Shown here piece after piece: positions 17,147 through 23,713 of a DNA stretch of 45,955 bases. Origin of the DNA: Candidatus Avoscillospira avicola (GTDB lineage Bacteria > Bacillota > Clostridia > Oscillospirales > Oscillospiraceae); the NCBI GenBank assembly GCA_018712245.1, contig DVHE01000051.1:1-45955 (forward strand), in the 5' to 3' direction. The position numbers and the translations under genes are program-made. Within the stretch, counting starts at the first letter, position 1. Each line of letters begins with the position of its first letter. Under the pieces are notes generated by a model that was given only the letters and a program-made list of their open reading frames with translations, had not been told where the DNA came from and searched no databases.

Positions 17147-18482
17147 CGTGCTTCCACTCCCGGTCGGCGAAGGTGGTGAACTGCGGCAGCCACTGGAGCT
17201 TGACGGTGCCGGTCTCGCCGTGGCGGTTTTTGGCCACGATGATCTCAGCCACGTTTTTCTCCGGGGTGTCGGGATGATAGTAGTCGTCCCGGTAGATGAA
17301 GAGGACCTCGTCGGCGTCCTGCTCGATGGCGCCGGATTCGCGGAGGTCCGAGAGCATGGGCCGCTTGTCGGTGCGGCTCTCGTTGGCACGGGAGAGCTGG
17401 CTCAGGCAGATCACCGGCACGTTCAGCTCCTTGGCCATGATCTTCAGCGCCCGGGAGATGTCGCTGACCACCTGCACGCGGTTGGCGTTGTTGGAGGTCT
17501 GACCGGTACCGGCGGAGGTCATCAGCTGGAGGTAGTCGATCAGCACCAGACCCAGGTTGTCCAGCCGGCGGCACTTGGCGTTCATCTCCGCCACGGAGAT
17601 GGAGGGGTTGTCGTCCACGCGGATGTCGGTTTGGCTCAAAGCGGAGGAGGCGATACTGATCTTGGTCCACTCCTCCTCGGTCAGCCGCCCGGTCAACAGC
17701 TTCTGGTTGTCCACAAAGCTCTCATTGGAGAGTAAACGCATGGCCAGCTGCTCCCGGGACATTTCCAGAGAGAAGAAGGCCACGGTTTTTGCGCTCTTTT
17801 TGGCCACGTCCAGGGCGATGTTCAGGGCCAGGGAGGTCTTGCCCATGCCGGGCCGGGCGGCGATCAGCAAAAGGTCGGATTTGTTGAGGCCGTTGATTTT
17901 CTTGTCCAGGTCGTGGAGGCCGGTGGAGAGGCCGGGGAAGGCGCTGTCGGAGCGGGACAGCTCGTCCAGCCGGTCGAAGACGTCCACCAGCACCACGCCG
18001 ATGTGCTGGAGGCTCTCGCCGGCGTTGCCGTTGCGCAGGGCGTAGATCTTTTTCTCGGCGCTCTCGAGGATCTCCGCCGGGGTTCCCACCCCGGCGAAGA
18101 CGGTCTCGCGGATGTCGCCGGCGGCCACCGCCAAATTGCGCAGCATGGCCCGATCCCGGACGATACCGGCATACTGGCCCACGTTGGCGGCGGTGGGCGT
18201 GACCTCCATCAGCTCCATCAGGTATTCCGGGGTCTTGTCGTCCGCGACGCCCCGGACCTTCATCTTCTCCAGCACCGTCACCGGGTCGATGGTCTCGGAG
18301 AAGTTGAACATGGTGTAGATGGTTTCGTAAATATCCCGGTTTTGCTGGAGGAAGAAGTCGTCCGGGCGCAGAATGCCGATGACTTCCGCAACGCAGCGGC
18401 TGTCAATGAGCATCGAGCCCAGCACCGACTGCTCCGCCTCCAGGGAGTGGGGCAGCTGGCGCTGCAAGAGTTCTTCTTCCAT
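17136..18482 (-). CDS. dnaB: Replicative DNA helicase DnaB
   Basis: The hexameric fork helicase (called DnaC in Bacillus). The N-terminal domain opens with the family-typical LPHSLEAEQSVLGSML. The RecA-like domain has Walker A AARPGMGKTSLALNIA (about residue 207), Walker B LVLIDYLQLM and the arginine-finger region LRESGAIEQDADEVLFIYRDD. Its 448 residues match a full-length, intein-free protein. AAAGGAG precedes the ATG. It follows rplI after a 174-bp gap filled with hairpin repeats and continues into tilS. Confidence 0.97.
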   Translation of the reverse strand: MEEELLQRQLPHSLEAEQSVLGSMLIDSRCVAEVIGILRPDDFFLQQNRDIYETIYTMFNFSETIDPVTVLEKMKVRGVADDKTPEYLMELMEVTPTAANVGQYAGIVRDRAMLRNLAVAAGDIRETVFAGVGTPAEILESAEKKIYALRNGNAGESLQHIGVVLVDVFDRLDELSRSDSAFPGLSTGLHDLDKKINGLNKSDLLLIAARPGMGKTSLALNIALDVAKKSAKTVAFFSLEMSREQLAMRLLSNESFVDNQKLLTGRLTEEEWTKISIASSALSQTDIRVDDNPSISVAEMNAKCRRLDNLGLVLIDYLQLMTSAGTGQTSNNANRVQVVSDISRALKIMAKELNVPVICLSQLSRANESRTDKRPMLSDLRESGAIEQDADEVLFIYRDDYYHPDTPEKNVAEIIVAKNRHGETGTVKLQWLPQFTTFADREWKHGEG

Positions 18483-18502
18483 GGTGGTTCTCCTTTCTGC
18501 TT

Positions 18503-18594
18503 CGCGGGGGGCCGATGGAGCATCGGCCCCCCGCGGGTGCGGCCGGCGATGGCGCGGCGCTCGCCGTCAGCTGGCGGACGCGCGATGCGCGTCC
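18503..18594. repeat. Hairpin repeats in the rplI-dnaB gap
   Basis: A 15-bp perfect stem (18503-18517 with 18521-18535, loop GAG) and an 8-bp stem (GGACGCGC at 18576-18583 with 18587-18594) sit inside the operon. Both resemble units of the 11844-12732 block, which has a GGCCGATG...CATCGGCC hairpin and a GCGCGCATCGCGCGTCC stretch. No T-tract follows, so they probably do not fully terminate transcription. Confidence 0.7.
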
Positions 18595-18656
18595 CTACGA
18601 CCACGCGACGACACCCCGATGAAAGTCGCCGGTGCGGCATCGGCCGCTACAGCGCC

Positions 18657-19100
18657 TTACGCCTCCTGAATCTCCACGGTCAGGTCGGCCACCACCTCGT
18701 AGCCCAGCTTGCACTTGACGGTGTAGGTGCCAACATTTTTGATCGGCTCGCTGACGACGATCTTCCGCTTGTCCACGGGGATCTTCCTGGCGGCCAGAGC
18801 CTCGGCGATTTCGGCGTTGGTGACGGAGCCGAAGAGCCGCCCGGCGCCGCCGCCCTTGGCCTTGACCACCAGCTTCATTTCTTTCAGCTGGGCAGCCAGG
18901 GCCACGGCCTGCTCCCGCTCCTTCTGGCGCTTTTCCTGCAGAGCCTTGTCGTTCATCTTCATGGTGTTGATGTTGTCGGCAGTGGCCTCCTGGGCTAATT
19001 TTCGGGGCAGCAGGAAGTTCCGGGCGTAGCCGTCGGACACGTCGATCAGCTGGCCCTTTTTGCCCTGGCCCTTGACGTCCTGCAATAAAATCACTTTCAT
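18657..19100 (-). CDS. rplI: 50S ribosomal protein L9
   Basis: A 147-residue protein beginning MKVILLQDVKGQGKKGQLID, the canonical L9 N-terminus, followed by the family signature GYARNFLLPRKLAQEAT, a long charged connecting helix (about residues 40-75) and the C-terminal 23S-binding domain with GSVTNAEIAEAL. L9 binds at the base of the L1 stalk and helps maintain reading frame. AGGAG precedes the ATG. It lies 12 bases after gdpP, the usual Firmicutes order gdpP-rplI-dnaB. Confidence 0.98.
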   Translation of the reverse strand: MKVILLQDVKGQGKKGQLIDVSDGYARNFLLPRKLAQEATADNINTMKMNDKALQEKRQKEREQAVALAAQLKEMKLVVKAKGGGAGRLFGSVTNAEIAEALAARKIPVDKRKIVVSEPIKNVGTYTVKCKLGYEVVADLTVEIQEA

Positions 19101-19112
19101 GGCATAAGTCTC

Positions 19113-21092
19113 CTATCCTTCGTAAAATTTATCGATGCTTGCGACCAGCTCCACCAGCACCTCCCGGACGGTTTTGCCGGGAATCTGCGCGCCGGCGGTG
19201 GCGGCGTTGCCGCCGCCGCCCAGAGGCTCCAGAATCACCTGGACGTTGGCCTCGCCGATGGAGCGGGCGGAGATCACCACCCGGTCTCCGTCCTGGTAGA
19301 GGACGAAGGAGGTGAGGATGCCCTTGATATTCAAAAGCTCATCCGCGGCCTGGGCCACCAAAGTGCGGGTGGTGTTGTATTCCAGGGCGGAAATGGCGAT
19401 CTCGTTGCGGTAAAGCCGCGCCGCCTGGACGATTTGGTACCGGGTGATGGTGTCGTCCAGGTCGTTTTGGAAGAGTTTTTTGACATCCACCGTGTCGGCG
19501 CCGGCCCGGCGGAGGAAGGCGGCGGCCTCAAAGGTCCGCGAGCCGGTGCGAACGGAGAAGTTTTTGGTGTCCAGCACCAGGCCGGCCAGCAGCGCCTGGG
19601 ACTCCATGGGGCGGATCTCCTTGGGCTCCACGGCGTACTGGAGAATCTCCGTCACCAGCTCCGAGGCGGAGGAGGCGAAGGGCTCGTGGAGGTTGAGGAC
19701 CACTTGCTCGATGTAGTCGGCGGCCCGGCGGTGGTGGTCGATGACGGCCACACGGTTGACTGATTCCAGCAGTGCCCGGGATTCCACCTGGTCGGGGCGG
19801 TTGGTGTCTACCACGATCAGGAGGCTTTTCCCGTCAGCGGCCAGCAGGGCGTCTTCCCCGGAGAGGAAGAGATTGTCGTATTCGGGATGCTCTTTCAGCT
19901 CCGCCAGAAGGGCCTGCACGGCGTTGTGCTCCTGGTCCAGTACGATGTGGGTGGGGCGGCCCCGCTTGCGGCAGATGCACACCAAACCCATGGCCGCGCC
20001 CAGGGCGTCCAGGTCGGCCATCCGGTGGCCCATGATGAACACCTGGCTGGACTGACTGATGAGCTCGTTGAGGGAACTGGCGATGACGCGGGCTTTGACC
20101 TTGGTGCGCCGCTCCGTCTCCTTGGTGCGGCCGCCGAAGAAATTGAAGTTGTAACGGTCTTTGATGACGGCCTGGTCGCCGCCCCGGCTCAGAGCCATTT
20201 CGATGGAGAGGGAGGCGAAGGCGTAGTTCTCCTGGAAGGACGTGCCGTCTTTGCCGATGCCGATGGAGAGCGTGGCAGCCACGCCCGAGGGGTTGGTGAT
20301 GGCCCGGATGTCGTCCAGAATGGAGAACTTGCCCTCCTGGAGCCGCGGCAAGTCCTTGGCTTCAAAGATCAGAAGGTAGCGGTTTCGCTCTAATTTTCGG
20401 AGGAGGCCGCCCAGATTTTCGCACCAGCCGCTGATGCGGTCATTGATTCGGGCGTCCAGGCTGGAGATGGCGCTGTCGGGCAGGTTATTGGTCAGCTCGT
20501 CGTAGTTGTCCACCAGGATCACCGAGACGATGGGCCGGGTGCGGATATATTCGTCGCGGACGTTGAACATCTCGGTCATATCCACGAGGTACAGCGTTGC
20601 CAGCAGCAGCGAGGCGTGTTCGTCCTCGGAACGGATCAGGTTGCCGTAGACCCGGTAGCGGCGCCCCCGCAGCTCCACGTCCTGGCTGCACTCCGTGCGG
20701 CCCTCGGCCAGCCAGCGGGTGGAGAACCGGGGCACCACATCCTCCATTTTTTGGTGGAGGAAGGAATCCCGCAGACCGGAGATCTGATAAAAAGAGGCGT
20801 TTCCCCAGACGATCTCGGAGTCACTCATTTTGATGACGGCCATGGGGAAGGGAGAACCAGTCTTGAAAGCGGTGCCGAGGGAATCGGTGGTGCTCTGGAT
20901 GTAGCTCATCAGGGCCTTCTTCCGCCGTCCGCTGGCCATGCGGTTGTGGACGAACAGCAGTACGATGACCAGCCCTTCCGCCGCGGCGACGTAATACTGT
21001 TTGACCCAGACTGCTGCGCCGGCGAACAGCAGCAGCACCAGGAAGTAAAGTCCCATGCCGGGCTCCAGCAGCCGGGTGAGCTTCTTGTTCAT
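19113..21092 (-). CDS. gdpP: Cyclic-di-AMP phosphodiesterase GdpP (YybT family)
   Basis: GdpP hydrolyses c-di-AMP and thereby tunes potassium/osmolyte uptake and cell-wall stress. The 659-residue protein has two N-terminal membrane segments (about residues 12-50), a PAS-like domain (about 75-150), a degenerate GGDEF domain (about 170-310) and a DHH-DHHA1 module. Metal-site motifs are MGHRMADLDALGAAMG (H..D.D retained), DTNRPDQVES and VIDHHRRAADYIE. The DHHA1 glycine motif reads LGGGGNAATAGAQI, with Asn where most relatives have GGGH. It is first in the operon gdpP-rplI-dnaB-tilS-hpt-ftsH-deoC and is served by two promoters upstream. Confidence 0.94.
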   Translation of the reverse strand: MNKKLTRLLEPGMGLYFLVLLLFAGAAVWVKQYYVAAAEGLVIVLLFVHNRMASGRRKKALMSYIQSTTDSLGTAFKTGSPFPMAVIKMSDSEIVWGNASFYQISGLRDSFLHQKMEDVVPRFSTRWLAEGRTECSQDVELRGRRYRVYGNLIRSEDEHASLLLATLYLVDMTEMFNVRDEYIRTRPIVSVILVDNYDELTNNLPDSAISSLDARINDRISGWCENLGGLLRKLERNRYLLIFEAKDLPRLQEGKFSILDDIRAITNPSGVAATLSIGIGKDGTSFQENYAFASLSIEMALSRGGDQAVIKDRYNFNFFGGRTKETERRTKVKARVIASSLNELISQSSQVFIMGHRMADLDALGAAMGLVCICRKRGRPTHIVLDQEHNAVQALLAELKEHPEYDNLFLSGEDALLAADGKSLLIVVDTNRPDQVESRALLESVNRVAVIDHHRRAADYIEQVVLNLHEPFASSASELVTEILQYAVEPKEIRPMESQALLAGLVLDTKNFSVRTGSRTFEAAAFLRRAGADTVDVKKLFQNDLDDTITRYQIVQAARLYRNEIAISALEYNTTRTLVAQAADELLNIKGILTSFVLYQDGDRVVISARSIGEANVQVILEPLGGGGNAATAGAQIPGKTVREVLVELVASIDKFYEG

Positions 21093-21118
21093 GCCGATCC
21101 CTCCTCCTGTTTTTCTTC

Positions 21119-21147
21119 ATTATAATGCGCACCAGCCAAAGCTGCAA
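21119..21147 (-). promoter_or_regulatory. Proximal promoter of the gdpP operon (P2)
   Basis: TTGCAG (minus strand, 21142-21147) and TATAAT (21119-21124) are exactly 17 bp apart. Transcription would begin about 20 bases before the gdpP start codon. Confidence 0.65.
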
Positions 21148-21242
21148 GTCTTCCGGCGATCTGCCGGGGCGAACCTGTGATTTTGCGCAAGAATGCGGCG
21201 GCAGGCGGAAATAGACCCCCGCACGGGAGAATTGTAGACCTT

Positions 21243-21271
21243 ATTATAGCAAAATAAGGCCTGCCCGGCAA
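21243..21271 (-). promoter_or_regulatory. Distal promoter of the gdpP operon (P1)
   Basis: TTGCCG (minus strand, 21266-21271) and TATAAT (21243-21248) are exactly 17 bp apart, giving a leader of roughly 140 bases before gdpP. Confidence 0.65.
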
Positions 21272-21330
21272 GCGAAACAGCAAATAAACCGGCAAAATCG
21301 TCCGCAGGAAGGGAAGATAGTTTACATTTC

Positions 21331-21339
21331 TGGTATACT
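21331..21339 (+). promoter_or_regulatory. Predicted extended -10 promoter of the recombinase gene
   Basis: TGGTATACT is an extended -10 element 23 bp upstream of the chosen ATG; TTTACA at 21321-21326 is too close to be its -35. The tract up to the gene is AT-rich. Confidence 0.5.
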
Positions 21340-21361
21340 ATAAAATAGAAGGAGGATGGCT

Positions 21362-22207
21362 ATGGAAACAAGGTATATAACACGAAAATCCATGGAAGCA
21401 TTCGCGGCTCAATTGACAGAGGAAGAGCGGAGCCGCGCCACCATCGAAAAGTACCTGCGGGATGTGGGGCAGTTTGCCCGGTGGCTGATGGGGCGCCCGG
21501 TAACGAAACGGGCCGTGGCGGCCTGGAAGGAGGCGCTGCTGGCGCAGGGCTGCGCGTGCGCCACGGTCAACGGCAAGCTGACGGCGCTGGACCGCTTCCT
21601 GTGCTGGCGGGGCTGGAACGAGTGCCGGGTGAAGCGCTTGAAGCTCCAGCGGAAGCTCTTCCGGGAGCCGGAGCGGGAGCTGAGCCAGACGGAGTATGAG
21701 CGTCTGGTGGAAACGGCCTTTGCCCGGGGCGCGAGCCGCACGGGCATTTTGATGGAGACGCTGTGCGCCACGGGAATTCGGGTCAGCGAGCTGAAGTTCA
21801 TCACCGTGGAGGCGGCGCGGCAGGGGAAGGCGGAGATTTCCCTAAAAGGAAAGATCCGAACCATTCTGATCCCGGGAAAGCTGTGCCGAAAGCTATCGAA
21901 ATACGCCCAAAAACAAAAAATCGCTTCCGGCGAGATCTTTCTCACCAAAAGCGGAAAAGGAATGACGCGCCAGCAAATCTGGGCGGAGATGAAGGCGGTG
22001 TGCCGAGCAGCCGGCGTGGAGAGAAGCAAGGTGTTTCCGCACAATCTGCGGCACCTGTTCGCCCGGGCATTCTATAAGGCCTGCCGGGATGTGGCGCGGC
22101 TGGCAGATGTGCTGGGCCATTCGTCCATCGAGACCACGCGGATTTACCTGATCTCCACCGGCGCGGAACACGCCAAAACGCTCAATCAGCTCCGACTTGT
22201 GACATAG
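21362..22207 (+). CDS. Tyrosine recombinase (phage-integrase/Xer-type), probable DNA invertase
   Basis: The 281-residue protein has an N-terminal SAM-like core-binding domain (about residues 10-90) and a C-terminal catalytic domain. The catalytic set is complete: Arg in ATGIRVSEL, Lys in SLKGKIRTI, HNLRHLFA (H-x-x-R), LGHSSIETTRIY with the second His and the nucleophilic Tyr. ATG 21362 lies seven bases from GGAGG; the ATG at 21356 is too close to it. It is small, like Xer and the invertases, and is not accompanied by excisionase or phage genes. Directly after its stop codon lies a 233-bp segment bounded by perfect 19-bp inverted repeats. I infer that this protein inverts that segment; chromosome-dimer resolution is unlikely because no dif-like site is evident. 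Confidence 0.93.
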   Translation: METRYITRKSMEAFAAQLTEEERSRATIEKYLRDVGQFARWLMGRPVTKRAVAAWKEALLAQGCACATVNGKLTALDRFLCWRGWNECRVKRLKLQRKLFREPERELSQTEYERLVETAFARGASRTGILMETLCATGIRVSELKFITVEAARQGKAEISLKGKIRTILIPGKLCRKLSKYAQKQKIASGEIFLTKSGKGMTRQQIWAEMKAVCRAAGVERSKVFPHNLRHLFARAFYKACRDVARLADVLGHSSIETTRIYLISTGAEHAKTLNQLRLVT

Positions 22208-22226
22208 GACGGAATCGGGCTTCTGT
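22208..22226 (+). repeat. Left 19-bp inverted repeat (IRL), predicted recombination site
   Basis: Perfect reverse complement of 22460-22478. The match stops at both flanks (G versus T outside, T versus C inside), so 19 bp is the full extent. Confidence 0.92.
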
Positions 22227-22383
22227 TTCCGCAGTATGGAGAAAAGTGTAAAAAAATAGGATATACTTACTGTATATCCCAAATTATTGCAATTAAATAT
22301 CCGATTTTGAGCGTACTAATCTAGGCTGCCAATATTTTACAATCGACAGCCTGAATTTTTATGCGCAAAAATGAGAAGAGGGC

Positions 22384-22412
22384 TTGATTTCCAGAAATCT
22401 TACTGGTAAAAT
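22384..22412 (+). promoter_or_regulatory. Promoter inside the invertible segment, currently facing the zinc-ribbon gene
   Basis: TTGATT (22384-22389), a 17-bp spacer and TAAAAT (22407-22412), with TG one base before the -10, make a strong extended sigma-A promoter. It lies 48 bp inside the right repeat and reads outwards across it. On the opposite strand of the segment I find only weaker candidates such as TTGCAA-17-TAAGTA. Confidence 0.75.
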
Positions 22413-22427
22413 ATGTAGGAGAATATT

Positions 22428-22499
22428 ATGTGGGAGTGTCCCTACATAGTATTCTCAAGACAGAAGCCCGATTCCGTCAATATGGGAGGGATGCCATGA
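22428..22499 (+). CDS. Possible 23-codon leader ORF coupled to the zinc-ribbon gene
   Basis: ATG 22428 follows TAGGAG by six bases and the frame ends at TGA 22497-22499, overlapping the next ATG as ATGA. It starts inside the invertible segment and crosses the right repeat, where it reads QKPDSV. The promoter at 22384-22412 would start transcripts close to its TAGGAG, so translation from that transcript may be inefficient. Whether it is translated is unknown; it may be chance. Confidence 0.3.
   Translation: MWECPYIVFSRQKPDSVNMGGMP
22460..22478 (-). repeat. Right 19-bp inverted repeat (IRR), predicted recombination site
   Basis: Reads ACAGAAGCCCGATTCCGTC on the plus strand, the exact inverse of the left copy. 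It lies inside the 5' leader of the zinc-ribbon gene. Confidence 0.92.
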
Positions 22500-23617
22500 A
22501 GAAATCACTGGCGGAGTTCTGCCTGGAGGCAGGTGCGGAAGCGCTGCTGGGCCAGTGGGAGCAGGTGCGAAATGCTCCGATGACACCCGAGACCATTTCC
22601 TATGGCAGCAAGCAAAAGGTTTGGTGGCGTTGTGAAAAAGGGCATCTCTGGCAGGCGCCGCCCTATGCGCGCACCGGCAGTGAGACAGGGTGCCCCTACT
22701 GCGCAGGAAAACTGCCGGTGGTTGGAGAGAGTGACCTGAAAACGCGCTATCCAATGGTGGCGGCGCAGTGGCACCCCACGAAAAATGGGGCGCTGACGCC
22801 GGAACAGGTGCTGCCCGGCAGCCATCAGAAGGTGTGGTGGCGCTGCGAAAAGGGCCATGAATGGCAGGCCCAGGTGAAGTCCCGGGTCCATGGCAGCGGC
22901 TGCCCGCTGTGTGCGAACAAGGTGGTGGAGCCAGAGCGAACGGATTTGGCCACGGTATATCCGGTGCTGGCGGCACAATGGCATCCGACGAAGAATGGCG
23001 GCCTGACGCCGCGGGATGTTCTGCCGGGTACCCCGCGCAAGGTCTGGTGGCTTTGCGAAAAGGGGCACAGCTGGCAGGCATCGGTAGCATCCAGGGCGCT
23101 GAGCGGCGCCGAGTGCCCCTACTGCACAGGCAAGCGGGTCCTCCAGGGAGAGAATGACCTGGCCAGCGTATTTCCGGCGCTGGCGGCGCAGTGGCACCCC
23201 CAAAAGAACGGGGCGCTGACGCCGGAGATGGTCACGCCCAATTCCAACCGCAAAGTCTGGTGGGTCTGCCCATTGGGGCACGCGTATCAGGCCTGGATCA
23301 CAGGCAGAACCAGACAGGGTAGCGGCTGCCCTGTCTGTACCGGGAAAAAGGTATTGCCCGGTTTCAATGATTTGGCAAGCCGCGTACCGGAGATCGCCGC
23401 CCAGTGGCACCCCGTCCTCAACGGGGCGCTGACGCCGGAGATGGTGACAACGGGCTCCCACCGCAAGGTCTGGTGGATTTGCCCCGAGGGCCATGTCTGG
23501 AAAGCGGTGGTCCATTCCCGGGCCGGCGCGCAAAGGTGCGGCTGCCCCGTCTGCGCTGGGGTTGCGCCGCGGCGCCGGAAAGCCAGGGAGTTCGCACCCC
23601 TGGTGGAAGTACGTTGA
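22496..23617 (+). CDS. Zinc-ribbon repeat protein (DUF4379-type), function unknown
   Basis: The 373-residue protein is built from five repeats of about 68 residues. Each has VWW-x-C-x3-GH-x-W/Y-Q/K followed some 15 residues later by a C-P-x-C pair (GCPYCAGK, GCPLCANK, ECPYCTGK, GCPVCTGK, GCPVCAG), then D-L-x...P..AAQWHP..NG.LTP. The CxxxGH plus CPxC spacing predicts one zinc per repeat. This matches the probable zinc-ribbon domain named DUF4379, whose function is not known; nucleic-acid binding is a guess. There is no signal peptide, so it is cytoplasmic. GGGAGGG is six bases before ATG 22496. It is the first gene downstream of the invertible promoter, and the SLH gene follows 96 bp later without an obvious promoter. 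Confidence 0.9.
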   Translation: MKKSLAEFCLEAGAEALLGQWEQVRNAPMTPETISYGSKQKVWWRCEKGHLWQAPPYARTGSETGCPYCAGKLPVVGESDLKTRYPMVAAQWHPTKNGALTPEQVLPGSHQKVWWRCEKGHEWQAQVKSRVHGSGCPLCANKVVEPERTDLATVYPVLAAQWHPTKNGGLTPRDVLPGTPRKVWWLCEKGHSWQASVASRALSGAECPYCTGKRVLQGENDLASVFPALAAQWHPQKNGALTPEMVTPNSNRKVWWVCPLGHAYQAWITGRTRQGSGCPVCTGKKVLPGFNDLASRVPEIAAQWHPVLNGALTPEMVTTGSHRKVWWICPEGHVWKAVVHSRAGAQRCGCPVCAGVAPRRRKAREFAPLVEVR

Positions 23618-23713
23618 ATGCCTGTGCGCAGCAGGCGAATTTCTAGTCGCGTTCTGCCCCCGACTTCCGCGGGGATGGAATAGAAGAAAAAACTTAAGGA
23701 GGAACACAACACA

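Larger units (their letters stand above)
22208..22478. mobile_element. Candidate invertible promoter segment (inverton)
   Basis: GACGGAATCGGGCTTCTGT at 22208-22226 is repeated as its exact reverse complement at 22460-22478, enclosing 233 bp. The left copy begins one base after the recombinase stop codon and the right copy ends 17 bp before the zinc-ribbon start codon. The enclosed DNA is AT-rich, non-coding and contains a near-consensus promoter pointing right (22384-22412). Other symmetrical elements inside are GGATATAC-TTACT-GTATATCC (22259-22279), AGGCTG...CAGCCT (22323-22352) and ATGTAGG...CCTACAT (22413-22447). Inversion would turn the promoter towards the 3' end of the recombinase gene. 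Confidence 0.82.

Noticed and set aside
21093-21240. Leader of the gdpP operon as a c-di-AMP riboswitch
   Set aside because: The region can fold, but I could not match the conserved core of the ydaO class, and a second promoter lies within it, so much of the transcription would skip it.
22259-22279. GGATATAC-TTACT-GTATATCC as the recombinase terminator
   Set aside because: The stem is AT-rich with no T-tract after it; an operator or recombinase-binding accessory site is equally possible, so it was not called a terminator.
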